From positions 6,904-38,562 of the forward strand of contig DIZZ01000099.1 in NCBI GenBank assembly GCA_002428045.1: 31,659 nt of DNA, in the 5' to 3' direction. The translations under genes and the position numbers were made by a program. Shown here one piece after another: positions 22,513-31,495 of the stretch (the stretch's first letter is position 1; the number at the start of each line of letters is the position of its first letter). This DNA comes from Verrucomicrobia bacterium UBA6015 (GTDB lineage Bacteria; Verrucomicrobiota; Kiritimatiellia; UBA8416). The notes under the pieces are model-generated. The model saw nothing but the letters and a program-made list of their open reading frames with translations. It did not search any database and was not told where the DNA came from.

Positions 22513-23679
22513 ATGGGAAATCGCAATTATATGTTCACTTCTGAATCGGTTACCGAAGGCCATCCGGATAAGGTTGCCGATGGCATCTCGGATGCCATTC
22601 TTGATGCTCATTTGGCTGGCGATCCGAAATCGCGCGTTGCGTGTGAGACCCTGGTGACCACCGGTCTGGTTGTCGTTGCGGGCGAAATCACAAGCAGTGC
22701 CACCGTGCCCTATGCGGATATCGTGCGCGATAAAGTCCGCCGGATCGGCTACACGGATCCGATGGCTGGTTTTGACGGAGATTGTTGCGCGGTGATGATT
22801 TCGCTGGATCGTCAGTCGCCGGATATTTCCCAGGGCGTGACTGAAGGGAAAGGCTTGTTCAAGGAGCAGGGAGCAGGGGATCAGGGCATGATGTTCGGTT
22901 TTGCCTGCGATGAGACGCCGGAACTGATGCCGATGCCGATCATGTACGCACACGCCTTGACCCGCCGCCTTGCGTCTGTGCGGCGCGATAATACGTTGCC
23001 CTATCTCCGTCCAGATGGGAAATCCCAGGTCTCTGTGGAATATGTCGATGGACGTCCGGTCCGGATCGATACGGTGGTCGTCTCCTCCCAGCATTCACCG
23101 GATGTTTCTCACAAGACCTTGCGCGAGGGGATTATCGAGGAAGTGATCCAGAAGTGCATCCCGGCTGCATTGCTCAAGGATACCCGCTACCTGATCAATC
23201 CGACAGGGCGATTCGTCGTTGGAGGCCCCCAGGGGGACTGCGGTCTGACAGGACGCAAGATCATCGTGGATACTTATGGTGGCATGGGGCGGCATGGTGG
23301 TGGTGCCTTCTCCGGCAAGGATCCATCCAAGGTGGATCGTAGCGCGGCGTACATGGCTCGTTATGTCGCCAAGAATATTGTTGCCGCGAAGTTGGCAAGG
23401 CGTTGTGAAGTACAGCTCGCCTACGCGATCGGTTTTGCCGAACCGGTCTCGGTTATGGTGGATACCCAGGGCACGGGCACGGTTGAGGATTCCCGCATCG
23501 AGAAGGCGGTCCGTGCGGTGTTCGGTCTCAAGCCCGCCGAAATCATTCGCGATCTGGATCTGCTACGTCCAGTCTACGAGCCGACCTCGGCCTACGGCCA
23601 TTTTGGCCGCAACAAGGGCCTGGATAAATTCACATGGGAGCGTAAAGACAAGGTCGACGCCCTCAAGGCTGCAATTTAA
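22513..23679 (+). CDS. metK: S-adenosylmethionine synthetase
   Basis: Makes SAM from methionine and ATP. The 388 residues start YMFTSESVTEGHPDKVADGISDAILD. The ATP motif GAGDQGMMFG, the DTYGGMGRHGGGAFSGKDPSKVDRSAAYMARYVAKNIV segment with the P-loop GGGAFSGKD, and the C-terminal FGRNKGLDKFTWE are all canonical. The ATG at 22513 has AAAGGAA upstream; an earlier ATG at 22483 would add ten residues that are not conserved in the family. ahcY follows after about 44 bases, which pairs SAM synthesis with removal of its product SAH. Confidence 0.97.
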   Translation: MGNRNYMFTSESVTEGHPDKVADGISDAILDAHLAGDPKSRVACETLVTTGLVVVAGEITSSATVPYADIVRDKVRRIGYTDPMAGFDGDCCAVMISLDRQSPDISQGVTEGKGLFKEQGAGDQGMMFGFACDETPELMPMPIMYAHALTRRLASVRRDNTLPYLRPDGKSQVSVEYVDGRPVRIDTVVVSSQHSPDVSHKTLREGIIEEVIQKCIPAALLKDTRYLINPTGRFVVGGPQGDCGLTGRKIIVDTYGGMGRHGGGAFSGKDPSKVDRSAAYMARYVAKNIVAAKLARRCEVQLAYAIGFAEPVSVMVDTQGTGTVEDSRIEKAVRAVFGLKPAEIIRDLDLLRPVYEPTSAYGHFGRNKGLDKFTWERKDKVDALKAAI

Positions 23680-23723
23680 TTATCGGATTCCTATAACTTG
23701 ATAAAACGAAAGTGAACCCATTG

Positions 23724-25157
23724 ATGGCCAAGAAAGCAAAGCAGAATGATAACGTGCAAGCCGCCCGGGACTTCGTCGTGGCGGATATGTCGCTGGCGGA
23801 GTTCGGTCGGCGCGAGATCCTGATGGCGGAGGATGAAATGCCGGGGCTGATGGCCTTGCGGGCAGAGTTCGACAAGGCGCAGCCATTGAAGGGGATGCGG
23901 ATTGCGGGCTCGTTACACATGACGGTGCAGACCGCCGTCTTGATCGAGACGCTCAGTGCATTGGGGGCGGAAATCCGTTGGGCAAGCTGCAACATCTACT
24001 CCACGCAGGATCATGCCGCGGCGGCGATTGCGGCCACGGGCGTGCCTGTCTTCGCGGTGAAAGGCGAGACGCTGGAGGAGTACTGGGACTACACCGATCG
24101 CATTTTGGATTGGGGCAATGGACTCGGGCCTACAGCCATTGTTGATGATGGTGGGGATGCCACGCTCTTCCTGCACCTTGGCTACAAGGCGGAAGAGAAT
24201 CCGGCGGTGCTGGATCGTAAGCCCGGCAGTACGGAGGAGGCCGTCCTGCTGGCGCAGGTCAAGCGCGCTGTGGAGCGGGATCCGGGGCGCTTCCACCGGG
24301 TTGTGCCGCACATTATCGGGGTGTCCGAAGAGACCACCACCGGCGTTCATCGGTTGTATCAAATGGCCGAACGCGGGGAGCTGCTCTTCCCGGCCTACAA
24401 CGTCAATGATGCGGTGACCAAGTCGAAATTCGATAATTTGTATGGATGTCGGCATTCGTTGATCGATGGCATTTGCCGGGCTACTGATGTCATGGTGGCT
24501 GGCAAGGTGGCCGTGATTGCCGGCTACGGGGATGTGGGCAAGGGCTGCTGCCAGTCGCTCAAGGGGCAGGGTGCCCGCGTGATCGTCACAGAAATCGATC
24601 CGATCTGCGCGTTGCAGGCGGCGATGGAGGGGTACCAAGTCATGACCATGGACGAGGCGTGCCTGATCGGCGATATCTTCGTGACGACGACCGGCTGTTG
24701 TGACGTGATCACGATCCAGCACATGCGTCAGATGAAGGATATGGCGATCGTGTGCAACATCGGTCATTTCGATAGCGAGATCCAGATTGAGAAGCTCGAG
24801 AAATACCCGTGGATACCGGTCAAGCCCCAGGTTGATCTGGTGCAGATGCCGGGCGGCAAGCAGCTTATCGTACTGGCCCGCGGGCGTCTTGTGAATCTGG
24901 GGTGCGCGACAGGTCATCCCAGCTTCGTGATGTCGAACAGCTTCACCTGCCAGACCATGGCGCAGATGGCCTTGGTGGAAAAACGGGGAACCTTGAAGAA
25001 CACGGTGTATGTGTTGCCAAAGTTGCTGGACGAAAAGGTCGCACGGTTGCATCTCGGCAAGCTGGGTGTCAAGTTGGATCAACTGTCATCCAGGCAGGCG
25101 AAATACCTAGGGATCAGTCCGCAAGGACCGTTCAAGCCGGAAACGTATCGTTATTAA
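23724..25157 (+). CDS. ahcY: Adenosylhomocysteinase
   Basis: Splits S-adenosylhomocysteine to adenosine and homocysteine, using bound NAD. The 477 residues from ATG 23724 have GSLHMTVQTAVLIETL, ASCNIYSTQDHAAAAIA, the insertion typical of long bacterial enzymes (about 150-190), and GVSEETTTGVHRLYQM. YNVNDAVTKSKFDNLYGCRHSL, the NAD loop AGYGDVGKGCCQSLKGQGARV, EIDPICALQAAMEGYQV and NIGHFDSEI follow, ending FKPETYRY. A GTG at 23712 would add four residues; neither start has a strong ribosome site. Confidence 0.97.
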   Translation: MAKKAKQNDNVQAARDFVVADMSLAEFGRREILMAEDEMPGLMALRAEFDKAQPLKGMRIAGSLHMTVQTAVLIETLSALGAEIRWASCNIYSTQDHAAAAIAATGVPVFAVKGETLEEYWDYTDRILDWGNGLGPTAIVDDGGDATLFLHLGYKAEENPAVLDRKPGSTEEAVLLAQVKRAVERDPGRFHRVVPHIIGVSEETTTGVHRLYQMAERGELLFPAYNVNDAVTKSKFDNLYGCRHSLIDGICRATDVMVAGKVAVIAGYGDVGKGCCQSLKGQGARVIVTEIDPICALQAAMEGYQVMTMDEACLIGDIFVTTTGCCDVITIQHMRQMKDMAIVCNIGHFDSEIQIEKLEKYPWIPVKPQVDLVQMPGGKQLIVLARGRLVNLGCATGHPSFVMSNSFTCQTMAQMALVEKRGTLKNTVYVLPKLLDEKVARLHLGKLGVKLDQLSSRQAKYLGISPQGPFKPETYRY

Positions 25158-25184
25158 ATGGGGTGATTCAGGAGGAGATGAGGT

Positions 25185-26543
25185 ATGATGAAGTTATGGA
25201 GCGTGGGGTTGTCGATGGTGGTGGCGGGTTGCATGGTCCCGCTGTCTGGTGTGGCGCAGGAGGTTCCTATCGAGGCGCGCTGGTATATCAGTGGCGGGCT
25301 CGGAACCATCAACTATGAAGGGGATGAAGAGCTCCGTGACGGGGCTCTTGGCACCCTGCGCCTAGGTTACGAGTACAACGAATGGTGGTCTTTCGAAGGG
25401 GGCCTCTCGATTGCGCCGCAGATCAAGGAGAATTTTCGATTTGATCAACCGACGCAGACCAGGGTGTCACGACTTGAGGAAAGTGCTGGACCTGGCGTGA
25501 ATGATGTGACTGCCTTCGGTCTTTCGCTGGATGCGTTGTTCCACTTCACGCGCTGGGAACGGCTTGATCCGTATCTGACACTCGGTCTTGGCGCGATCTA
25601 TTACACCGAGGAAATTGATGAGGAAGCGTTTGATCCTTCCGTGCGCGCCGGTGGTGGGGTGATGTACCACTTCAATGACGAGTGGGCTCTACGTGCCGAT
25701 GTAAGAACCTTTTTCGCAGGTAAGGATACCGAAGCGAATGCGATTATCGATGCCGGTGTCATCTGGCGGTGGGGTGCTCGTGTCCAGCCGAAAACGGTCG
25801 TAATCAGCGGGATGCTGGATACCGATGGGGAAGGGTTGTACGATGTGGAAGAAAACGAAATCGGAACCATCATAACCAATCCCGATACGGATGGCGACGG
25901 GCTTACCGATTACGAGGAGGTCCGCGTTTATGGCACGAATCCGCTTAATCCCGATACGGATGGCGATGGGTTGAACGATGGGCACGAGGAAGTTTACAAA
26001 TACAAGACGAATCCCTTGAAATGGGATACCGACGATGGCGGTGTCTCGGATTGGCATGAGGTTGTCGAGGATGGAACCAATCCTAGGGAAGGTCATGGGA
26101 GTGATGATCTGCTCAGGATCGAACTCTATATCCAGTTTGATTACGACAAGGCCGTTATTCGTCAGGCTCACTTCCGTGATCTTGATATCGTCGGGAAGAT
26201 CCTGCGGCGTAGCGGGACGTCGACGGCGGTTGTCGAAGGGCATGCCGATCGTAAGAAAAAGTCGGATGCTAAATATAACCTGGAGCTGAGCGAGCGTCGT
26301 GCCCAGTCTGTGGTCGATTATCTTGTCAAGAATTGCGGTATTTCGTCGTCGCGGTTGAAAGCCAAGGGGTTCGGATTTACTCGTCCGTTGCCTGGTGCAC
26401 CCAATGATCCGGAGGAAGGCAATGCTCTGAATCGTCGGGTTGAGGTATATATCCGCGGTGATGAGCAGCATGCTGCCGACCGGGTTCAGGGCGGTGCCTT
26501 GCTCAAGTCAATGTCCGAGGAACGTCCAGCTTCAGGTAACTAG
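25185..26543 (+). CDS. OmpA/OprF-like outer-membrane protein with type-3 thrombospondin-like linker
   Basis: An outer-membrane porin-like protein that holds the peptidoglycan. The 452 residues have a signal peptide (about 1-24; VVAGC also gives a weak lipobox). An eight-strand-like barrel follows (about 30-205; YISGGLGTINYEG, LGYEYNEWWSFEGG, LDPYLTLGLGAIYY, ADVRTFFAG). Calcium-binding repeats DTDGEGL, DTDGDGL, DTDGDGL and DTDDGGV lie at about 211-300, the OprF-type linker. The C-terminal OmpA domain (about 310-430) has IQFDYDKAVI, VEGHADRKKKSDAKYNLELSERRAQSVVDYL and RLKAKGFG, with the peptidoglycan-binding Asp and Arg. GGAGGAG precedes the ATG. A terminator follows. Confidence 0.94.
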   Translation: MMKLWSVGLSMVVAGCMVPLSGVAQEVPIEARWYISGGLGTINYEGDEELRDGALGTLRLGYEYNEWWSFEGGLSIAPQIKENFRFDQPTQTRVSRLEESAGPGVNDVTAFGLSLDALFHFTRWERLDPYLTLGLGAIYYTEEIDEEAFDPSVRAGGGVMYHFNDEWALRADVRTFFAGKDTEANAIIDAGVIWRWGARVQPKTVVISGMLDTDGEGLYDVEENEIGTIITNPDTDGDGLTDYEEVRVYGTNPLNPDTDGDGLNDGHEEVYKYKTNPLKWDTDDGGVSDWHEVVEDGTNPREGHGSDDLLRIELYIQFDYDKAVIRQAHFRDLDIVGKILRRSGTSTAVVEGHADRKKKSDAKYNLELSERRAQSVVDYLVKNCGISSSRLKAKGFGFTRPLPGAPNDPEEGNALNRRVEVYIRGDEQHAADRVQGGALLKSMSEERPASGN

Positions 26544-26572
26544 AGCGATAAGCGGGTGAAGTAATAAGGCAG

Positions 26573-26609
26573 GCCGACGGTACGGGATCGTGCCGTCGGC
26601 TTGTTTTTC
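26573..26609 (+). terminator. Rho-independent terminator after the OmpA-like gene
   Basis: Arms GCCGACGGTACG (26573-26584) and CGTGCCGTCGGC (26589-26600) pair over 12 bases with one G-U, and a four-base loop GGAT. A T-rich tail, TTGTTTTTC (26601-26609), follows. It should end the porin transcript. It stops five bases before the next ATG. Confidence 0.85.
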
Positions 26610-26613
26610 ATCG

Positions 26614-27837
26614 ATGAAGACGCTAAAGAATTACATCCTGCATGCCTTCTTCTCGACCTTCCTTTCAACGGTGGCCGTGTTCACTTTTGTGCTGTCGATC
26701 GGCGGCCTGTTCAAGCTCACCGATCTGGTATCAAAGGGTATTCCGCCTGGCCCCATCCTCACTGTATTCTTAAGCGGGATGCCTCAGGCCTTGGCATTTT
26801 CGATTCCGATCAGTGCGGTCACCGCAACGCTACTGGTCTTTGGACGCTTGTCGGCCGATAGCGAGATAACGGCCATGCGAGCCTGTGGTGTCAGTCTCTG
26901 GCAAATCGTTGGGTGGATGCTTCCCGTTGGGTTTCTGTTGCTGATGACGTGTGTCTACATCAATAGCGAGCTGCTACCGCGGAGCCATTACGCCAGTCGT
27001 ACGGCCACTGCGCATCTGAAGGTGATAAACCCGGTTGATCTCATTGAAGAAGGTCGGACGATCAGGGATTTCGATGGGTTGAGTCTTTATGTTGAGCGCA
27101 AGCGGGGTGATGTTCTCGAGGGCGTACGTATTTTCGATCAGCGTGAGGAAGGATTCACTCGGGAGATCAAGGCGGAGCGTGGAATTGTATCGATGCCAAC
27201 GAATTCCAACGATGTGGTCCTCTCCCTTGAGGTCGTGACCATTGATCCGTTTTCATTTGAACGGCCAGGAAAGGCCGATGCTGCACGCTGGACCGTGAGG
27301 GTGGCGGATGCTCGGCGCAATGTGTTTTATCGCCAGCGCGACAAGGATCTAACGCTTGCCGAGCTCTATCTTGGCGCAAAGGCGCTGCGGCAGGATATGC
27401 ATAGTCTGCGGCTGGAGGTTGCACGGTTGGATGAGGAGGCGGCGGCACTGAATCGGCATCGACCAGAGACAGAAACGAATCAGGTGGTTGAGCTGCCTCG
27501 AAAAAGTAAATCACGGCGACGGGATATCGACCAGCGGATGGTCGAGCAGAACGTGCGGCTGATGAAGATGATGGTCGAATTCCATAAACGCCTGGCCCTT
27601 TCTGGAGCGTCCTTTGCTTTTGTGGTACTGGGCATACCGCTGGGAATTCGTTCGCATCGCAAGGAATCGTCGATCGGCGTGGCCGTCAGCCTTGTGGCGG
27701 TATTCGTGTTTTATATGTTCGTTCTGCTGGCTGAACAACTTGCCACCCGTCCCGAATTCCGTCCGGATCTGCTCTGTTGGATTCCTGTGGTTACCGCCCT
27801 CCTAATGGGGGCATGGATGATTCGCCGCCTGCACTAG
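26614..27837 (+). CDS. LPS export permease, LptF/LptG (YjgP/YjgQ) family
   Basis: An inner-membrane subunit that works with LptB to extract LPS. The 407 residues have the family pattern: an N-terminal transmembrane helix (LHAFFSTFLSTVAVFTFVLSIG) and further helices (ALAFSIPISAVTATLLVFGRLSADSEITAMRACGVS, a diagnostic motif). A large periplasmic beta domain lies in the middle, then C-terminal helices (LALSGASFAFVVLGIPLGIR and the last two to the end). The conserved 'LSADSEITAMRACGVS' identifies YjgP/YjgQ. LptF or LptG cannot be told apart. No Shine-Dalgarno is visible before ATG 26614, and the terminator hairpin ends nearby. It converges on tyrA with a gap of seven bases. Confidence 0.92.
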   Translation: MKTLKNYILHAFFSTFLSTVAVFTFVLSIGGLFKLTDLVSKGIPPGPILTVFLSGMPQALAFSIPISAVTATLLVFGRLSADSEITAMRACGVSLWQIVGWMLPVGFLLLMTCVYINSELLPRSHYASRTATAHLKVINPVDLIEEGRTIRDFDGLSLYVERKRGDVLEGVRIFDQREEGFTREIKAERGIVSMPTNSNDVVLSLEVVTIDPFSFERPGKADAARWTVRVADARRNVFYRQRDKDLTLAELYLGAKALRQDMHSLRLEVARLDEEAAALNRHRPETETNQVVELPRKSKSRRRDIDQRMVEQNVRLMKMMVEFHKRLALSGASFAFVVLGIPLGIRSHRKESSIGVAVSLVAVFVFYMFVLLAEQLATRPEFRPDLLCWIPVVTALLMGAWMIRRLH

Positions 27838-27844
27838 GGTTTGA

Positions 27845-28714
27845 CTATTCCCCTCCCTGCCCCTTGTTGCAGAATGCTTCTCGCTTCAGGCGGCAGCAGG
27901 CTAGCCATTCCCGGACTGCTTCGAAATCCTTGCGGTCAAGCTGTTCGCACAGGCTGTCGATTCCCCTCCGGAGCATATCTAACTCTCGTCGGATTGCCGT
28001 CGCATTGCTTTTGACAATATCATGCCAGACATCTTCCGATCCGGCGGCGATGCGTGTCGTATCGCGGAAGCCCGGGCCGCAGAAGGGGGCCACGTTGCGC
28101 CCGTCTCGATCCACTGTGTTCATCAGCAAGGCTGCCGTAAGGTGCGGTAGATGACTGGTTCGTGCAATGATTATGTCATGCTCCTCCGGCGTCACGGTGG
28201 TCACGATCGCGCCCACGGATTGCCAGAATGTCGTCAGTTGTGCAACGGCGTTCGCATCGGTTTCCCGCATCGGGGTGACCAATACACAGGCGCCCAGGTA
28301 CAAGTCGGCACGAGACGCCTCGATCCCCGTTTTTTCAGAGCCTGCCATGGGATGACTTCCGATATAGGTCACACTACGTCCTTCAAGAACGTTAAGAATT
28401 TCGTTCGTGAGCCATTGCTTGGTGCTGCCGACATCGGTTAGCAGGCACCCCGGCTTGAGCATGCCAAGCAACTGGGAAACAAGGACGGGAATCGTCAGCA
28501 CCGGGGTGCAGAGCACCACTAGATCGGCATCGTATACCGCTTCATCCAGCGAGGCGAATGCACAATCGACGGCACCGACGGCTAACGCCTGCGCACGAAC
28601 CGCGTCCTTTCGGGCATAGCCTCGGACCTGGCGGGCAGCATGGCGAGTTCGCAAGGTCATGCCCAGCGAACCACCCATTAACCCAAGTCCTATGATCGCC
28701 ACGGTTTCAATCAT
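27845..28714 (-). CDS. tyrA: Prephenate dehydrogenase
   Basis: Makes 4-hydroxyphenylpyruvate (or arogenate product) for tyrosine. The 289 residues have the NAD Rossmann motif GLGLMGGSLGMTL and VLCTPVLTIP. The conserved TDVGSTKQWL and GSHPMAGSEKTGIEASRADLY follow, then the SHLPHLTAALL active-site segment. It is a stand-alone enzyme with no chorismate mutase or ACT domain visible. The ATG at 28714 lies eight bases inside scpB and follows a GGAGGGGGG-like ribosome site; a longer start at 28783 is in the scpB frame region and less likely. It is the last gene of trpS-scpA-scpB-tyrA. Confidence 0.95.
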   Translation of the reverse strand: MIETVAIIGLGLMGGSLGMTLRTRHAARQVRGYARKDAVRAQALAVGAVDCAFASLDEAVYDADLVVLCTPVLTIPVLVSQLLGMLKPGCLLTDVGSTKQWLTNEILNVLEGRSVTYIGSHPMAGSEKTGIEASRADLYLGACVLVTPMRETDANAVAQLTTFWQSVGAIVTTVTPEEHDIIIARTSHLPHLTAALLMNTVDRDGRNVAPFCGPGFRDTTRIAAGSEDVWHDIVKSNATAIRRELDMLRRGIDSLCEQLDRKDFEAVREWLACCRLKREAFCNKGQGGE

Positions 28715-29486
28715 CCGCCGCCCCCCCCTCCTGACGCTCCGCTTCAATCCATTGCTCGTTCTCAAGGGGCTCCACGACGTCATCGCCCTGGTTTCCCGGT
28801 GCGGTCTCGAACGCCATTACGGTCTGCCGGGGATCTTCTTCCACGGCGGGTGCCGCCTCCGCATCATCCCCGTCGTAAAGTGACTCGACGGCTGCTGCCG
28901 GAACCGTGGCCTTGCGCGACAGCACGCGGGGAGCCATGCGATCGAGCTCTTTGAGATCCTTCAACCCGAAATGCTCGAGAAACAAATGCGTTGTGCCATA
29001 CAGGAATGGGCGTCCGGGGAGTTCACTACGCCCGCAGATCCGGACCAACTGCATTTCCATCAGCCCCTTGATGATATGCGCCACGCAGACCCCGCGGATG
29101 GATTCGATATCCGCTTTCGAGATGGGTTGGCGGTAGGCAATGATTGCCATGGTCTCCAACGCGGGCTGGGAAAGTCGCTGCGGTTTGGTCTTGAGCAAAT
29201 GCCTGAGCCAGCGACCGCAGGCTACATCACTCTGCAGTCGAAACCCACCGGCCACCTCCTGCACTGTGAACCCGGCGTGCACGCACTTCAGGTCGCGCTG
29301 CAGTTCCTCCAAGGCGTCGACCAGATGCTTGGACTGTACGTCGGCGAAGACAGCCACCTCCGGATCGATCTCGGCCACCTCCATGATGCAGGTTCGCATC
29401 TCCTTGATACTGAGTGGACGGTTGGCACCGAAGATCAAGGCACCCAGGATCTGCTTAAGTTCGGGAATACCTTGTGTTTCAGGCAT
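28707..29486 (-). CDS. scpB: Segregation and condensation protein B
   Basis: The winged-helix partner of ScpA in the SMC condensin that organises the chromosome. From ATG 29486 it has 259 residues. ELKQILGALIFGANRPLSIKEM, FRLQSDVACGRWLRHLLKTKPQRLSQPALETMAIIAYRQPISKADIESIRGV and LPGRPFLYGTTHLFLEHFGLKDLKEL are all family motifs. After about residue 185 the tail is acidic and low in complexity (DGDDAEAAPAVEEDPR), longer than in most ScpB. GGGAGG precedes the start. It overlaps scpA by eight bases and tyrA by eight bases. An 8-C run (28721-28728) is at its 3' end. Confidence 0.94.
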   Translation of the reverse strand: MPETQGIPELKQILGALIFGANRPLSIKEMRTCIMEVAEIDPEVAVFADVQSKHLVDALEELQRDLKCVHAGFTVQEVAGGFRLQSDVACGRWLRHLLKTKPQRLSQPALETMAIIAYRQPISKADIESIRGVCVAHIIKGLMEMQLVRICGRSELPGRPFLYGTTHLFLEHFGLKDLKELDRMAPRVLSRKATVPAAAVESLYDGDDAEAAPAVEEDPRQTVMAFETAPGNQGDDVVEPLENEQWIEAERQEGGAADD

Positions 29487-30306
29487 GGCTGCCGCCCTCC
29501 CTGCCGGCATGCTCGAAAAGGTCGCCGGTCCGGTCTTCCTCGACGCTGGCGAAATTGCGATCCTGATCCTGATAGCCCTCTGCCTTGTTGATCACGATAT
29601 CCCCGAAGCGCGCATCCTGCACGGCTGAGATCTGCCGCAGGCGCAACAGTTCCAGCAGGGCAAGGAACGTGCAGATAATCTCATTGCGCGAGGCCATGTG
29701 GCCAAACAACCGAGAGAATCGGATCTGTCCGCCTCCCCGCACGGTTTTTAGTACATGGTCGATCTTGTCGGCCACGGTGAACCGATCCGCAGCAATCTCG
29801 CCGATCTGCTCGGTCGGTGCCTTCTTGAGGACGTCATTAAAGGCGGCAATCAGATCGAACAGGCTGACATCCTGCAACCCGAGGCCGTCATCGGGTTCCA
29901 GCTCAATCGCGCAATGGCCGCCGAACTCAAAAACATTCTCCTGGTAAAATTCACGCTCCTGGAGCTGGCTGGCGATGTCCTTGAATTTCTTGTACTCCAC
30001 CAACTGCCGCACGAGATCCCAGCGAGGATCCTCCTCTTCCTCGTCTTCCGCTTCCGGACGTTCCTCTATCGGCAGTAGCATCCGGCTCTTGATCATCATC
30101 AGCGTGGCCGCCATGACAATGAATTCCCCGGCAATGTTGAGGTCGAGCATCCGCATCACACTCAGGTATTCCATGTACTGCGTGGTGATCCGCTCGATCG
30201 GGATGTCATAGATATCCACTTCCTCCTTGCGGATCAGGTAAAGCAACAGGTCCAGCGGCCCTTCAAAGACCTCCAGATCCACCTTGTATTCGTCCTGCTT
30301 GGCCAT
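29479..30306 (-). CDS. scpA: Segregation and condensation protein A
   Basis: The kleisin-type subunit that bridges SMC heads. The 275 residues begin YKVDLEVFEGPLDLLLYLIRKEEVDIYDIPIERITTQYMEYL, the ScpA hallmark. AGEFIVMAATLMMIKSRMLLP, an acidic spacer (EDEEEEDPRWDLVRQLVEYKKFK) and the C-terminal winged helix FLALLELLRLRQISAVQDARFGDI follow. GGAGACACGGGCG before the ATG gives a ribosome site. It starts 15 bases after trpS and overlaps scpB, so the three are in one operon. Confidence 0.95.
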   Translation of the reverse strand: MAKQDEYKVDLEVFEGPLDLLLYLIRKEEVDIYDIPIERITTQYMEYLSVMRMLDLNIAGEFIVMAATLMMIKSRMLLPIEERPEAEDEEEEDPRWDLVRQLVEYKKFKDIASQLQEREFYQENVFEFGGHCAIELEPDDGLGLQDVSLFDLIAAFNDVLKKAPTEQIGEIAADRFTVADKIDHVLKTVRGGGQIRFSRLFGHMASRNEIICTFLALLELLRLRQISAVQDARFGDIVINKAEGYQDQDRNFASVEEDRTGDLFEHAGREGGSHA

Positions 30307-30321
30307 CGCCCGTGTCTCCTC

Positions 30322-31284
30322 CTATGTCAAGCCCATAGCCCGCCGTGCTGCCGCCAGCGTCCGTCCCGCCTCGGCCCGAGCCCGGGTTGCTCCCGCCTGC
30401 AACACCCGCTCCACATAACCGGGATCAGCGGCCAGCGTCTCGCGCTTGGCCCGGAATGGAGCCAATGCCTCGGTCATGATATCCAGCAGCGCCTTCTTTG
30501 CCTCGCCATAACCGAACCCCGGGGTCCGGTAACGTGTTTCCATCGCCTCTCGCTGATCTGGCGTAGCAAATAGGCGGTAGAGCTTGAAGACGTTGCAGGT
30601 CTCCGGATCCTTCGGCTCCTCCAGCGGGGTGCAGTCGGTGACAATCCGCATGATCCGCTTCTTGACCGCCTTGGGGTCGCCGAAAAGCTCGATATGGTTG
30701 TCGTAGGATTTCGACATTTTCTGGCCGTCAATCCCCGGTACGACGGCCACCTCCTCACGGATCGACGGTTCCGGGATCGTGAAGACCTCGCCATATTGCT
30801 GGTTGAACTTGATCGCGATGTCGCGGGTGACTTCCACATGCTGCTTTTGGTCACGTCCTACGGGCACCAGGGTGGACTGTACGGCCAGGATGTCGGCCGC
30901 CATCAACACCGGATACGAGAACAGCGCATGGCTGGACGCGATGCCCTTGGCCAGCTTATCCTTGTAGGAGTGGCAACGCTCAAGCAATCCCATAGGGGTG
31001 ACGGTTGAAAGAAGCCACATCAGCTCGGTCACCTCCGGCACATCGCTCTGGCGGAAGAACACCGTGCGGGTCGGGTCTAGGCCGCAGGCCAGGAAATCCA
31101 GCGCCACATCAACGGTATCCGCCCTCAACCGGTCCGCATCCTTGACACTGGTCAAGGCGTGGTAATTCGCGATGAACAAATATGCATCGCCCTGCGACTG
31201 CAGTTCGATGGCTGGTTTCATCATCCCGAAATAATTGCCGATATGCAGCTTTCCAGAAGGCTGTATGCCTGAAAGTATTCTCAT
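30322..31284 (-). CDS. trpS: Tryptophanyl-tRNA synthetase
   Basis: Charges tRNA-Trp. The 320 residues from the ATG at 31284 begin ILSGIQPSGKLHIGNYFGMMKPAI, with the class I HIGH-type motif HIGN. FIANYHALTS, HALFSYPVLMAADILA, PVGRDQKQHVEVTRDIA and the KMSKS loop GQKMSKSYDNHI follow. Start choice: GGGGG ends seven bases before ATG 31284, whereas the ATG at 31290 is too close to it. It heads the minus-strand operon trpS-scpA-scpB-tyrA, with its promoter likely in 31285-31495. Confidence 0.96.
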   Translation of the reverse strand: MRILSGIQPSGKLHIGNYFGMMKPAIELQSQGDAYLFIANYHALTSVKDADRLRADTVDVALDFLACGLDPTRTVFFRQSDVPEVTELMWLLSTVTPMGLLERCHSYKDKLAKGIASSHALFSYPVLMAADILAVQSTLVPVGRDQKQHVEVTRDIAIKFNQQYGEVFTIPEPSIREEVAVVPGIDGQKMSKSYDNHIELFGDPKAVKKRIMRIVTDCTPLEEPKDPETCNVFKLYRLFATPDQREAMETRYRTPGFGYGEAKKALLDIMTEALAPFRAKRETLAADPGYVERVLQAGATRARAEAGRTLAAARRAMGLT

Positions 31285-31437
31285 GACCATTCCCCCTATA
31301 TTTCAATTCTCAACACCTTACCCTAGCATCGCCAGGATATCAAGCCTACGTCGAAACCCTCAGCCAATTGCCTGCCGTTTGCTTGCCTGGAGAGGTGGAT
31401 GATCGGTGGAGATCGGTACCCAAGGTAGTTACACGAT

Positions 31438-31469
31438 GCTTTCAGTGAGCGCCGGGGCGCACTGAAAGC
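31438..31469. repeat. Perfect 10-bp inverted repeat next to the transposase fragment
   Basis: GCTTTCAGTG (31438-31447) and CACTGAAAGC (31460-31469) are exact inverted copies around a 12-base GC-rich centre. It lies 27 bases before the transposase ATG, in the spacer between trpS and the element. It could be part of the IS end or a terminator-like hairpin; there is no T tail. It is not proven to be an IS terminus. Confidence 0.45.
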
Positions 31470-31495
31470 CTCTTACTGGTGTAGTATCATTCAAC

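Noticed and set aside
23913..25082. Long minus-strand open frame of 389 codons opposite ahcY
   Set aside because: It mirrors codon bias of ahcY; the His/Gln-rich product has no family features and no ribosome site.
27838..27844. Shared bidirectional terminator between the convergent lptF/G-type gene and tyrA
   Set aside because: Only seven bases separate the stops and no stem followed by a T run is visible on either strand near there.
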